Assembly (NCBI RefSeq): GCF_003201595.1
Contig: NZ_QJJS01000007.1
Coordinates: forward strand, 148,827 to 212,826
Length of the DNA: 64,000 bases
Origin: Sphaerotilus hippei
Lineage (GTDB): Bacteria > Pseudomonadota > Gammaproteobacteria > Burkholderiales > Burkholderiaceae_C
Direction: 5' to 3'
Both the position numbers and the translations under genes were made by a program. Shown here in pieces: positions 7,542 through 16,119 of this stretch. Position 1 is the stretch's first letter, and every line of letters begins with the position of its first letter. The notes beneath the pieces are model-generated. The model saw nothing but the letters and a program-made list of their open reading frames with translations. It was not told the DNA's origin and searched no databases.

Positions 7542-8525
7542 ATGTCCCGTGCCATCCAGATCCACCAGTTCGGCGGCCCCGAGGTGCTTCGTTGCGTCGA
7601 GGTCGAGGTCGGTCCGCCCGGACCTGCCGAGGTCCGCATCCGCCACGAGGCGATCGGCGTGAACTTCATCGACGTCTACCAGCGCACCGGCCTCTACCCC
7701 AATGCGCTGCCGCTGACCCTGGGCATGGAAGGCGCCGGCGTGGTCGAGGCGGTGGGTGACGACGTGATGCACCTGTCGATCGGCGACCGGGTGGCCTATG
7801 CCAGCCAGCCCCCGGGCAGCTACAGCGAGGTCCGGGTGATGCCGGCACGCTGCGTGGTGCGCCTGCCCGATGCCATCGACATGGACACCGGTGCGGCGAT
7901 GATGCTCAAGGGCCTGACCGTGCAGTACCTGCTGAGGCGCACCCAGCCGCAGGGCGGCCTGCAGCCGGGCGACTTCGTGCTGTTCCATGCCGCCGCGGGC
8001 GGGGTGGGCCTGATCGCCTGCCAGTGGGCCCGGGCGATGGGCCTGCAGCTGATCGGCACCGCCGGCAACGAGGCCAAGTGCCAGCTGGCCCTGCAGCACG
8101 GGGCGGCCCACGTGATCAACTACCGCACCGAGGACTTCGCCAAGCGGGTGCGCGAGATCACCGGCGGGCGCGGCGTGAAGGTGGTCTACGACTCGATCGG
8201 CCAGTCCACCTTCGAGGGTTCGCTCGACAGCCTGCAGCCGCTGGGGCTGATGGTGAGCTTCGGCAATGCCTCCGGGCCGGTGCCGCCGGTCAATCTGGGC
8301 CTGCTGGCGGCCAAGGGCTCGCTGCACCTGACGCGGCCGACCCTGTTCACCCACCTGTCCAGCCGGGAAAGCACCCAGGAGATGGCCGATGACCTGTTCG
8401 ACATGGTCGGCCAGGGCCTGGTCAGCATCCCGATCGGCCAGCGTTACGCGCTGGAGCAGGTGGCCCAGGCCCACCGCGATCTGGAGGCCCGCGTGACCAC
8501 GGGCTGCTCGATCCTGACGGTGTGA
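7542..8525 (+). CDS. NADPH:quinone oxidoreductase, zeta-crystallin type
   Basis: A zinc-free medium-chain dehydrogenase/reductase of 327 residues that likely reduces quinones with NADPH in the cytosol. The N-terminal GroES-like domain includes HHxxGVNFIDVYQRTGLYP-type sequence (RHEAIGVNFIDVYQRTGLY) and LGMEGAGVVEAVG. The Rossmann domain has VLFHAAAGGVGLIACQWA around residue 150, the NADPH site. The catalytic-zinc cysteines and histidines of alcohol dehydrogenases are absent. A clear ribosome-binding site (AGGAGA, 7530-7535) sets the ATG at 7542; a longer upstream frame exists but has no such site. It resembles E. coli QorA. Confidence 0.88.
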   Translation: MSRAIQIHQFGGPEVLRCVEVEVGPPGPAEVRIRHEAIGVNFIDVYQRTGLYPNALPLTLGMEGAGVVEAVGDDVMHLSIGDRVAYASQPPGSYSEVRVMPARCVVRLPDAIDMDTGAAMMLKGLTVQYLLRRTQPQGGLQPGDFVLFHAAAGGVGLIACQWARAMGLQLIGTAGNEAKCQLALQHGAAHVINYRTEDFAKRVREITGGRGVKVVYDSIGQSTFEGSLDSLQPLGLMVSFGNASGPVPPVNLGLLAAKGSLHLTRPTLFTHLSSRESTQEMADDLFDMVGQGLVSIPIGQRYALEQVAQAHRDLEARVTTGCSILTV

Positions 8526-8551
8526 GGCGGTGACGCTCCCCGGCGAGCGCT

Positions 8552-9427
8552 TCAGTTCGCCGGGTGCTGCACCGCGGCCCGGTAGGCGTGCCAGCTGGCG
8601 TGCCCCACCACCGGGCCGATCACCAGCAGGCCGAAGAACCAGGGCAGCAGCGCCACGACCACCAGGGCCGTGATCAGCGCGCCCCAGAAGATCATCACCA
8701 TCGGCTGGGTCAGCACCAGCCTCAGGCTGGTCAGCCCGGCGGTGATCGCGTCGACCTGGCGGTCCAGCATCATCGGGATGCTGACCACGCTGATCGCGAA
8801 GATCAGCCCGGCGAAGATGCCGCCCACGCCCAGGTAGGTGACGATGAAGCCGAGGTTGTCCGGGTTCACCAGCGCCATCAGCGAGCCCCTCAGGTCGGGC
8901 ATGCCGTCGAAGCTGACCGCGAACACCACCATCGCCGCGCGTCCCCACAGCATCTCGAGCACCAGCAGCACGAAGCCGAAGATCGCCATCTGGCCCATGT
9001 GGCTGTCCCAGGCGGTCAGCGAGTCGCCGAAGTCGGGCGACTCGCCCCGCTCCAGCCGCATCGACACCTGGTAGAGGCCCATGCACAGGAAGGGCCCCAT
9101 CAGCAGGAAACCGGCCGACAGGGCCAGCATGTAGGCGGGCGCGTTTTCGTAGACCTTCAGCAGCAGCCAGCCCATGACCATGAAGCACAGGCCGTAGAAC
9201 GAGCCGATGCCGGGGTGGCGGGTGTAGTCGCGCCAGCCCAGCGCCAGCCAGCGCAGCGGGTCGCCCAGCGTCAGCGGGCGCAGCTCGGGGAAGGTCGAGT
9301 CGGCCGCACGGGACAGCGCCTCGGCGGTGCCGCCTGGGGCCCCGTCGTCGGGCCGGGGCGGTCCGGCGTCGTGGCCGCCAGGCTGCAGGGGGCCGGCGGC
9401 GGCCGGGTGGGGGCTGACATGGTCCAT
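8552..9427 (-). CDS. DUF2189 membrane protein
   Basis: A 291-residue inner-membrane protein of the DUF2189 family, whose function is unknown. After a Pro/Gly-rich cytosolic N-terminus of about 50 residues comes LRPLTLGDPLRWLALGWRDY, which opens the domain, then about six membrane helices. A conserved-looking block SVVSIPMMLDRQVDAITA lies near residue 220. The start has a good ribosome-binding site (GAGGAGAG on the minus strand). It is convergent with the quinone oxidoreductase gene and lies upstream of lspA on the same strand. Confidence 0.82.
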   Translation of the reverse strand: MDHVSPHPAAAGPLQPGGHDAGPPRPDDGAPGGTAEALSRAADSTFPELRPLTLGDPLRWLALGWRDYTRHPGIGSFYGLCFMVMGWLLLKVYENAPAYMLALSAGFLLMGPFLCMGLYQVSMRLERGESPDFGDSLTAWDSHMGQMAIFGFVLLVLEMLWGRAAMVVFAVSFDGMPDLRGSLMALVNPDNLGFIVTYLGVGGIFAGLIFAISVVSIPMMLDRQVDAITAGLTSLRLVLTQPMVMIFWGALITALVVVALLPWFFGLLVIGPVVGHASWHAYRAAVQHPAN

Positions 9428-9544
9428 GGGCGGCCTCTCCTCGAAGGGTCTCGACGGACCTTACGAGGCCCTGACCGGGCGGGCCAGCGGGTCTCCCCCA
9501 GGATCGGGCCGGCCTGCGGGTAATTCCCGGGCCGGCCGGCGGCC

Positions 9545-10057
9545 TCAGCTGCGCCGCACGCGCAGCAGCTCGTCGAGGATCAGGCCGATGGCCCCGGCCG
9601 TGATCGCGCTGTCGGCGACGTTGAAGGCCGGGAAGTAGCCGCCCGGGAACAGCGGGGCGAGGACATCCCAGTGGAACTGCAGGAAGTCGACCACGTAGCC
9701 GTGCCACAGGCGGTCGATCACGTTGCCGATCGCGCCGCCCAGCAGCATGGCGACCGAAAACGCGAACAGCCGCTGCTTGCCGTGCTGCTTGAGCATCCAG
9801 ATGAACATCGCCGAGGCGCCGAAGCCCAGCACGACGAAGAACCAGCGCTGCCAGCCGGCGGCGTCGGCCAGGAAGCTGAACGCCGCGCCGGTGTTGTGGG
9901 CCCTCACGAGGTTGAAGAAGGAGGTCAGGGTGACGCTGTCGCCGTACTGGAAGCGCCCGAGGATCATGACCTTGGTGACCTGGTCGGCCAGGATGATCAG
10001 CGCGGACAGGGCGAGCCAGGTGGTGAGCGGGGTCGACGATCTCGATTGGGTGGCCAT
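9545..10057 (-). CDS. lspA: lipoprotein signal peptidase (signal peptidase II)
   Basis: LspA is the inner-membrane aspartyl protease that cuts the signal peptide off diacylglyceryl prolipoproteins. The 170-residue protein has four membrane helices and the family boxes: ADQVTK near residue 26, NTGAAFSFL near residue 65, [24 protein letters not shown] with the first catalytic aspartate, and [11 protein letters not shown] with the second. ATG 10057 is chosen. In many proteobacteria lspA directly follows ileS; here a divergent RNase H-fold gene has come between them. Confidence 0.95.
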   Translation of the reverse strand: MATQSRSSTPLTTWLALSALIILADQVTKVMILGRFQYGDSVTLTSFFNLVRAHNTGAAFSFLADAAGWQRWFFVVLGFGASAMFIWMLKQHGKQRLFAFSVAMLLGGAIGNVIDRLWHGYVVDFLQFHWDVLAPLFPGGYFPAFNVADSAITAGAIGLILDELLRVRRS

Positions 10058-10134
10058 CGGGTCAGGGAGGAGCTGGATGCGGGAGCCGGTACTGTAGCCG
10101 CACCCGCACGGTGCCCGACGGGCCGGCGGCTCCG

Positions 10135-10140
10135 GATAAT
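10135..10140 (+). promoter_or_regulatory. -10 element in front of the RNase H-fold gene
   Basis: GATAAT ends seven bases before an ATG at 10148 and 29 bases before the TTG at 10170 that opens the RNase H-fold frame. It also lies in the divergent region shared with lspA, whose candidate -10 box on the minus strand is at about 10089-10094. Confidence 0.5.
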
Positions 10141-10147
10141 CCGGCCG

Positions 10148-10198
10148 ATGTGCATCGACCGGTCCTCCCTTGAAAAAAAGACGCCATCCCGATCCTGA
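10148..10198 (+). CDS. possible 16-residue upstream ORF overlapping the next start
   Basis: An ATG seven bases after a GATAAT box opens a 16-codon frame that runs across the TTG start of the RNase H-fold gene in another frame and stops at 10198. If transcription starts at the ATG, the peptide would be translated leaderless and could affect initiation at the TTG. Nothing but position supports it, so it may be chance. Confidence 0.25.
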   Translation: MCIDRSSLEKKTPSRS

Positions 10199-10673
10199 AC
10201 GGCTGGTGCAGCGCGCCAGCGCCCGCTTCGAGGCCGGGCTGCAGCTGCAGGCCGTGCGCGACGGCGTCTGGCAGGCCACCTTCGACGGCACGGCCGCGGG
10301 CGGGCACGGGCGCCTGGCCGGAGGCGGGCTGGTCTTCGCGCCCGACGGGACGGTCCATGAGCTGGGCGTGCCGCTGCCGGGCACCGGCTGCAGCAACGAG
10401 GCCGAGTACCGCGCGCTGATCGGCGTGCTGGAGTGGCTGCAGGCGCAGGGCGCCCGCCGGGTCATCGTCTGGGGCGACAGCGAGCTGGTCGTGCGCCAGG
10501 CGCTCGGCGAGCAGTCCGGCAAGGCCGCCCGGCTCGCCGCGTGGCGCCTGCGCCTGCAGGCCCTCGTGGCGGGTTTCGAGTGCCTGGACGCGCGCTGGAT
10601 TCCCCGGCACCGCAACGCCGGGGCCGATCGGCTGGCCACGGCGGCGCTGGCCGGTGCGGCGCCGGAACGCTGA
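10170..10673 (+). CDS. RNase H-fold (reverse-transcriptase-like) protein
   Basis: A 167-residue protein with an RNase HI fold from about residue 35. The four acidic catalytic positions appear intact: Asp in [10 protein letters not shown], Glu in NEAEYRAL, Asp in WGDSELVV, and Asp in [11 protein letters not shown]. This matches the plant/archaeal-style RNase HI group often annotated as reverse-transcriptase-like. It probably cuts RNA in RNA-DNA hybrids. The N-terminal 30 residues are basic. There is no ATG; the frame opens with TTG at 10170 before a run of A, with no clear ribosome-binding site. It is not the main rnhA of the cell, as far as can be judged. It is convergent with ileS. Confidence 0.75.
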   Translation: MKKRRHPDPERLVQRASARFEAGLQLQAVRDGVWQATFDGTAAGGHGRLAGGGLVFAPDGTVHELGVPLPGTGCSNEAEYRALIGVLEWLQAQGARRVIVWGDSELVVRQALGEQSGKAARLAAWRLRLQALVAGFECLDARWIPRHRNAGADRLATAALAGAAPER

Positions 10674-10723
10674 AGCCGCGGTGCCATGCCGGGCGGAGGC
10701 CGGCTGGAGCAGGGCCTGCAGCA

Positions 10724-10746
10724 CCCCGGAGCGGGTCGCTCCGGGG
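10724..10746. terminator. hairpin between convergent RNase H-fold gene and ileS
   Basis: A perfect 9-bp stem (CCCCGGAGC, 10724-10732, with GCTCCGGGG, 10738-10746) and a 5-base loop lie between the two convergent stops. There is no T-run on either side, so it may slow polymerase or protect RNA ends more than terminate. Confidence 0.45.
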
Positions 10747-10756
10747 CGTGCACGCC

Positions 10757-13606
10757 TCAGGCCGCGGTGCGGCGCTCCCCGTCGCCGTGCAGATTGCTGT
10801 CGCAGCGTCCGCAGATCGTCGGGTGTTCGGGGTTGATGCCCACGTCGTCGCGGTAGTGCCAGCAGCGTTCGCACTTGGTCGCGGTGCTGGGGGTCACGGT
10901 GATCTTCAGCTCCTCGCCCACGGCCAGGCTGGCGGCCGAGGTGATGAGGACGAACTTCAGGTCCTCGCCCAGCGAGGCGAGCACGTCGAAGTCGGCCTGC
11001 GGGGCGGTGATCTGCACCGTGGCCTGCAGCGACGAGCCGACCGTGCCGCCGGTGCGCACGTTCTCGATCTCCTTGTTCACCGCCTCGCGCACGGTGCGCA
11101 CGCGGGCCCATCGGGCCAGCAGCGCCTCGTCGGGCGTGGCGAAGGTCCAGTAGGTCTCGGTGAAGATCGACACCGACCGGCCCGGGGCGAAGATCGGCCA
11201 GGCCTCCTCGGCGGTGAAGCTGAGGAACGGCGCCATCCAGCGCAGCATCGCATGGGTGATCTGCCACAGCGCGGTCTGGGCCGAGCGGCGCGCCAGGCTG
11301 CCGGTGGCCGAGGTGTAGAGGCGGTCCTTCAGCACGTCGAGGTAGAAGGCGCCCAGGTCCTCGGAGCAGTAGACCTGCAGCTTGGCGACCACCGGGTGGA
11401 ACTCGTAGACCTCGTAGTGCGCCAGGATGTCGGCCTGCAGCTGCGCGGCGCGCGCCAGCGCGAAGCGGTCGACCTCGAGCATCTGCTCGACCGGCACCGC
11501 GTCGGTGGCCGGATCGAAGTCGCTGGTGTTGGCGAGCAGGAAGCGCAGCGTGTTGCGGATGCGGCGGTAGGCGTCCACCACCCGCGCCAGGATCTTGTCG
11601 TCGATGCCCAGGTCGCCCGAGTAGTCGGTCGCGGCCACCCACAGGCGGATGATCTCGGCGCCCATCTTGTCGCTGACCTGCTGCGGGGCGACCACGTTGC
11701 CCACCGACTTGCTCATCTTGCGGCCATGGCCGTCGACGGTGAAACCGTGGGTGAGCAGGCCCTTGTAGGGCGCGCGGCCCTCGAGCGCGCAGGCGATCAG
11801 CAGCGAGGAGTGGAACCAGCCGCGGTGCTGGTCGTGGCCCTCGAGGTAGAGGTCGGCCTCCGGGCCTTCGGCCTGGGCGGCTCCGGCGTGGCTGCCCTTG
11901 AGCACGTGCGAGAAGGTCGAGCCCGAGTCGAACCACACGTCGAGGATGTCGGTGCTCTTGCTGTAGTGTTCGGCCTCGTCGCCCAGCCAGTCGGCCGGAT
12001 CCAGCGTCGACCAGGCCTCGACCCCGCCGGCCTCGACCAGCGCGGCGGCGCGGTCCATGAAGGCCAGCGTGTCGGGGTGCAGTTCACCCGTCACCTTGTG
12101 CAGGAAGAACGGCAGCGGCACGCCCCAGTTGCGCTGGCGGCTGATGCACCAGTCGGGCCGGTTGGCGATCATGTCGCGCAGGCGGGCACGGCCGTTCTCG
12201 GGGTAGAAGTGGGTGGCGTCGATCGCGTCCAGCGCGGTCTGGCGCAGCGTGCGCGGCGCCTTGTCGACGCTGCAGACGCCGTCGCCCTCGTCCATGCGCA
12301 CGAACCACTGCGCGGCGGCGCGGTAGATCACCGGCGTCTTGTGGCGCCAGCAGTGCGGGTAGCTGTGGGTCAGCTGGGCGGTGGCCATCAGGCGGCCGGC
12401 GTCGCGCAGCGCCTGGACGATGTTGGGGTTGGCCTTCCAGATGAACTGGCCGCCGAACAGCGGCAGGTCGGCTTCGTAGACGCCGTTGCCCTGCACCGGG
12501 TTGATGATCTCGTCGAACTTCATGCCGTGCGCGACGCAGGAGTTGAAGTCGTCCACGCCGTAGGCCGGCGCCGAGTGCACGATGCCGGTGCCGTCGTCGG
12601 CGGTGGCGTAGTCGGCCAGGTAGACCGGCGAGAGGCGGTCGTAGCCGGCGTCCACATGGGCCAACGGGTGCCTGAAGTTCAGGCCGGCCAGCGCCTTGCC
12701 GGGCGTGGTGGCGATCACCGTGCCCGTCAGGCCGTAACGCTCCAGGCACTTCTCGACCAGGGCCTCGGCCAGCAGCAGCAGGCCACGCTCGGTGCGCACC
12801 AGCGCGTAGGGCAGCTCGGGGTTCAGGTTGAGCGCCTGGTTGGCCGGGAGGGTCCAGGGCGTGGTGGTCCAGATCACGACGAAGGCGTCCTGCTCCAGCG
12901 CCTCGAGGCCGAAGGCGGCGGCCAGCCGGGCCGGCTCGGCGCACAGGAAGGCCACGTCGACGGTCGGCGAGACCTTGTCCTGGTACTCGATCTCGAACTC
13001 GGCCAGCGAGGAGCCGCAGTCGAAGCACCAGTAGACCGGCTTGAGGCCGCGGTAGACGAAACCGCGCTCCATCAGGCGCTTTAGCACGCGGATCTCGCCG
13101 GCCTCGTTGCCGAAGTCCATCGTGCGGTAGGGGTGCTCCCAGTCGCCGAGCACGCCCAGGCGCTTGAAGTCGGCCATCTGCTGGGCGATCTGCTCGCCCG
13201 CATAGGCGCGGCTGCGGGCCTGCACCTCGGCACGCGGCAGGTGGCGGCCGTGGGTCTTCTCGATCTGGTTCTCGATCGGCAGGCCGTGGCAGTCCCAGCC
13301 GGGCACGTAGCTGGCGTCGAAGCCGGCCAGCTGGCGCGACTTGGTGATCATGTCCTTGAGCACCTTGTTGACCGCGTGACCGATGTGGATCTGGCCGTTG
13401 GCGTACGGCGGGCCGTCGTGCAGCACGAACTTGGGGGCCCCGGCGCGGGCGGCACGCAGCCGCTGGTACAGGCCCTGCTCGTTCCACGCCTTGACCCAGC
13501 CCGGTTCGCGCTTGGGCAGGTCGCCGCGCATCGGGAAGGGGGTGTCGGGCATGTTCAGCGTGGCGCGGTAGTTGCGGGCGTCGGTGGGCTGTTTCGGTTC
13601 GGTCAT
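10757..13606 (-). CDS. ileS: isoleucine-tRNA ligase
   Basis: IleS charges tRNA-Ile and edits valine. The 949-residue protein is the normal length and has all class I landmarks: the HIGH motif as HIGH within [14 protein letters not shown] (residue about 70), the editing domain with [23 protein letters not shown], the KMSKS motif in [10 protein letters not shown] near residue 635, and the C-terminal zinc site CERCW...CGRCDSNL. The ATG at 13606 is chosen because the sequence from there matches the family N-terminus; the longer open frame runs into prlC antisense reading and is not coding. The usual upstream gene ribF is absent here. Confidence 0.96.
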   Translation of the reverse strand: MTEPKQPTDARNYRATLNMPDTPFPMRGDLPKREPGWVKAWNEQGLYQRLRAARAGAPKFVLHDGPPYANGQIHIGHAVNKVLKDMITKSRQLAGFDASYVPGWDCHGLPIENQIEKTHGRHLPRAEVQARSRAYAGEQIAQQMADFKRLGVLGDWEHPYRTMDFGNEAGEIRVLKRLMERGFVYRGLKPVYWCFDCGSSLAEFEIEYQDKVSPTVDVAFLCAEPARLAAAFGLEALEQDAFVVIWTTTPWTLPANQALNLNPELPYALVRTERGLLLLAEALVEKCLERYGLTGTVIATTPGKALAGLNFRHPLAHVDAGYDRLSPVYLADYATADDGTGIVHSAPAYGVDDFNSCVAHGMKFDEIINPVQGNGVYEADLPLFGGQFIWKANPNIVQALRDAGRLMATAQLTHSYPHCWRHKTPVIYRAAAQWFVRMDEGDGVCSVDKAPRTLRQTALDAIDATHFYPENGRARLRDMIANRPDWCISRQRNWGVPLPFFLHKVTGELHPDTLAFMDRAAALVEAGGVEAWSTLDPADWLGDEAEHYSKSTDILDVWFDSGSTFSHVLKGSHAGAAQAEGPEADLYLEGHDQHRGWFHSSLLIACALEGRAPYKGLLTHGFTVDGHGRKMSKSVGNVVAPQQVSDKMGAEIIRLWVAATDYSGDLGIDDKILARVVDAYRRIRNTLRFLLANTSDFDPATDAVPVEQMLEVDRFALARAAQLQADILAHYEVYEFHPVVAKLQVYCSEDLGAFYLDVLKDRLYTSATGSLARRSAQTALWQITHAMLRWMAPFLSFTAEEAWPIFAPGRSVSIFTETYWTFATPDEALLARWARVRTVREAVNKEIENVRTGGTVGSSLQATVQITAPQADFDVLASLGEDLKFVLITSAASLAVGEELKITVTPSTATKCERCWHYRDDVGINPEHPTICGRCDSNLHGDGERRTAA

Positions 13607-13731
13607 GGCACTCGGGCACCCGGGACGCGGGTGAAGCTCAGGCAGGGGGAAGGCGTTGCGGGCGTCCGGGCGCTCAGGCGCCGGTTCCCGGTCACGGGGA
13701 GAGTGCCGCGTGGAGGGCGGCAGCGGCAGCT

Positions 13732-13833
13732 TCAGACAGCGGCCGCGCGCAGAATTCGGTCGCGGGTCGTCTGCCGGCGCGTGGCCGCGTAGCCCCGCAG
13801 GGTCGGGCCGGTGGCGGTGTGGGTGGGCGACAT
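13732..13833 (-). CDS. possible 33-residue ORF upstream of ileS
   Basis: A 33-codon frame starts at ATG 13833, eight bases after a minus-strand TAGAAT box, and stops 125 bases before ileS. It is basic ([15 protein letters not shown] near the end), which faintly recalls the first helix of TetR-type regulators. It has only one isoleucine codon, so it is not an attenuator of the usual kind. It could be a leaderless peptide, a decayed gene, or chance. Confidence 0.25.
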   Translation of the reverse strand: MSPTHTATGPTLRGYAATRRQTTRDRILRAAAV

Positions 13834-13841
13834 GGGCCCCG

Positions 13842-13847
13842 ATTCTA
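13842..13847 (-). promoter_or_regulatory. -10 element upstream of ileS
   Basis: TAGAAT on the minus strand, in the context TTAGAATC, is flanked by two GGGGCCCC blocks. It is the best promoter candidate for ileS, giving a leader of about 230 bases, and lies eight bases before the ATG of a small ORF. Confidence 0.5.
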
Positions 13848-13863
13848 ACGGGGCCCCGGCCGC

Positions 13864-15939
13864 TCAGCTGCCCATGCCCTGATGGCGCAGCAGCGCGTCG
13901 ATGCTCGGCTCGCGGCCGCGGAAGGCCTTGAAGTTGTCCATCGCATCCCGCGCGCCCCCCGCCTCGAGGATCTGCTGGCGGTAGCGCCGGCCGGTCTCGA
14001 CGTTGAGCACGCCTTCCTCCTCGAACGCGCCCCAGGCGTCGGCGCTCAGCACCTCGGCCCACTTGTAGCTGTAGTAGCCCGCCGAGTAGCCGCCCGCGAA
14101 GATGTGCGAGAAGCTGTGCTGGAAGCGGTTGATCGCCGGCGGGATCAGCACCGCGACCTCGGCGCGCACCTCGTCGAGCACCTGCTGGACCCGGTCGGCG
14201 CTGTCGACCCGGGCGTGCAGGCGCATGTCGAACAGCGAGAACTCCACCTGGCGCAGCGTCTGCAGGCCGCTCTGGAAGTTCTTGGCGGCGATCATCTTGT
14301 CGTAGAGCGGGCGCGGCAGCGGCTCGCCGGTCTGCACGTGGGCGGTCATGTGCTTGAGCACGTCCCACTCCCAGCAGAAGTTCTCCATGAACTGGCTGGG
14401 CAGCTCGACCGCATCCCACTCGACGCCGGAGATGCCCGACACCGCCAGCTCGTCGACCTGGGTCAGCATGTGGTGCAGTCCGTGGCCGAACTCGTGGAAC
14501 AGGGTCTGCACCTCGTCGTGCGTCAGCAGCGCCGGCTGCCCGCCGACCGGGGCGCTGAAGTTGCACACCAGATGCGCCACCGGGGTCTGCAGCCGGCCGT
14601 CGTCCGGACGGCTCCAGCGTCCGCGCACGTCGTCCATCCAGGCGCCCGGGCGCTTGCCGGGGCGGGCGTAGGGGTCGAGGTAGAACTGGCCGACGAGCTG
14701 CGGGCCGGCCGCCGTGCGGCGCTCGATGCGGTAGAAGCGCACCGAGTCGTGCCAGACCGGCGCGGTGTCGGGGCGGATCGCCACCTCGAACAGCGTCTCG
14801 ATGATGCGGAACAGGCCGTCGAGCACCTTGGGCTCGGTGAAGTACTGCTTGACCTCCTGGTCGCTGAAGGCGTAGCGGGCTTCCTTGAGCTTCTCGCCGG
14901 CGTAGGCGTTGTCCCAGGCCTGCAGGTCGTCCAGGCCCAGTTCACGCGCTGCGAACTCGCGCAGCTCGGCCAGGTCCTTCTCGGCGTAGGGGCGGGCGCG
15001 GCGGGCCAGGTCGAGCAGGAAGTCGATGACCTGCTGCGGGCTCTCGGCCATCTTGCTGACCAGCGAGACCTCGGCGTGGCTGCCGTAGCCCAGCAGCGCC
15101 GCCTCTTCCTGGCGCAGGCGCAGGATCTCGGCCATCACCGGCGTGTTGTCCAGCTCGGCCGGCCCGCGCTCGCAGGCCCGGCTGACGTAGGCGGTGTAGA
15201 GCTGCTGGCGCAGCTCACGGCGCTCGGCGTACTGCATCACCGGCAGGTAGCACGGCATGTGCAGCGTCAGCTTGTGGCCGTCCTTGCCCTCGGCGAGCGC
15301 GGCCGCGCGGGTGGCGTCCTGCACGTCCTGCGGCACGCCGGCGAGCTGTTCGGTGCCCACGTACAGCGCGAACGCGTCGGTCGCGTCGAGCACGTGCTCG
15401 GAGAACTTCTGGCCCAGGTCGGCCAGCTGCTCCTGGATCTTGGCGAAGCGGACCTTGGCCTCGCCCTGCAGCTCGGCGCCCGACAGCACGAAGTCGCGCA
15501 GCCAGTGGTCCAGCGCCTGGCGGCGCGCCGGGCTCAGCGTGGCCGCGGCCGGGCTGGCGGCGATGGCCTTGTACTTGGCGTAGAGCCGCTCGTCGGCCCC
15601 CTGGCGGGTGTAGAACTCGGTGACCTTGGGCAGGTTGTCGTTGTAGGCCGCCCGCAGCTCGGGCGTGTCGGCCACGCCCTTGAGGTGGCCGACGGCGCCC
15701 CAGGCGCGGCCCATGCGTTCGTTGGCCACGCTCAGCAGGCGCGACAGCGTGTCGTAGTCGGCCGGCGTGGCCTCGCTCACGGCGCTCTCCAGCGCCGCCT
15801 CGGCCTCGGCCAGCAGCGCATCGACCGCCGGGCTCACGTGCTCGGGGCGGATGCTGGCGAACGCGGGCAGGGCGGTGGCTGCCGGCTCCGTGGCGAGCAG
15901 CGGGTTGTGGGCGAGGGTGTCGGTCGGGTTGTCCATCAT
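13864..15939 (-). CDS. prlC: oligopeptidase A (M3 metallopeptidase)
   Basis: PrlC is a cytosolic zinc peptidase that degrades peptides, including cleaved signal peptides. The 691-residue protein has the M3 family layout: a helical N-terminal region and a catalytic region with HEFGHGLHH near residue 480, followed by the third zinc ligand in [17 protein letters not shown]. The tyrosine-rich segment [15 protein letters not shown] near residue 630 is the usual substrate-binding loop. The start has two ATG codons in tandem (15939 and 15936). The longer open frame upstream is antisense to the radical SAM gene and is not used. The stop is 258 bases from the ileS start. Confidence 0.94.
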   Translation of the reverse strand: MMDNPTDTLAHNPLLATEPAATALPAFASIRPEHVSPAVDALLAEAEAALESAVSEATPADYDTLSRLLSVANERMGRAWGAVGHLKGVADTPELRAAYNDNLPKVTEFYTRQGADERLYAKYKAIAASPAAATLSPARRQALDHWLRDFVLSGAELQGEAKVRFAKIQEQLADLGQKFSEHVLDATDAFALYVGTEQLAGVPQDVQDATRAAALAEGKDGHKLTLHMPCYLPVMQYAERRELRQQLYTAYVSRACERGPAELDNTPVMAEILRLRQEEAALLGYGSHAEVSLVSKMAESPQQVIDFLLDLARRARPYAEKDLAELREFAARELGLDDLQAWDNAYAGEKLKEARYAFSDQEVKQYFTEPKVLDGLFRIIETLFEVAIRPDTAPVWHDSVRFYRIERRTAAGPQLVGQFYLDPYARPGKRPGAWMDDVRGRWSRPDDGRLQTPVAHLVCNFSAPVGGQPALLTHDEVQTLFHEFGHGLHHMLTQVDELAVSGISGVEWDAVELPSQFMENFCWEWDVLKHMTAHVQTGEPLPRPLYDKMIAAKNFQSGLQTLRQVEFSLFDMRLHARVDSADRVQQVLDEVRAEVAVLIPPAINRFQHSFSHIFAGGYSAGYYSYKWAEVLSADAWGAFEEEGVLNVETGRRYRQQILEAGGARDAMDNFKAFRGREPSIDALLRHQGMGS

Positions 15940-15973
15940 CGGAGGAGCGGTGCGCTCGAGTGGGCCTGTCGGC

Positions 15974-16003
15974 GATATGAAGAGCGTGACACAAAAAATC
16001 AAC
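15974..16003 (-). promoter_or_regulatory. candidate prlC promoter
   Basis: On the minus strand TTGATT (15998-16003) is followed after 18 bases by CATATC (15974-15979). This would start transcription near 15967, with a leader of about 27 bases. The stretch is the most AT-rich part of the prlC/radical SAM intergenic region. Confidence 0.4.
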
Positions 16004-16119
16004 CCCGGCGTGCCGCGGGCCGGTGCGCGGCCGCGCCGATCGTGACGGGATGTACCGGTGCCCCCTGGCGGAGCCGGGCGACCCCGCGCTGGCAGAATGT
16101 GCCGCCCTGCGAGCCCACC

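Noticed and set aside
10757..14566. Extension of ileS upstream into the prlC region
   Set aside because: IleS family sequence begins at 13606; the extra 300 codons are out-of-frame reading of prlC.
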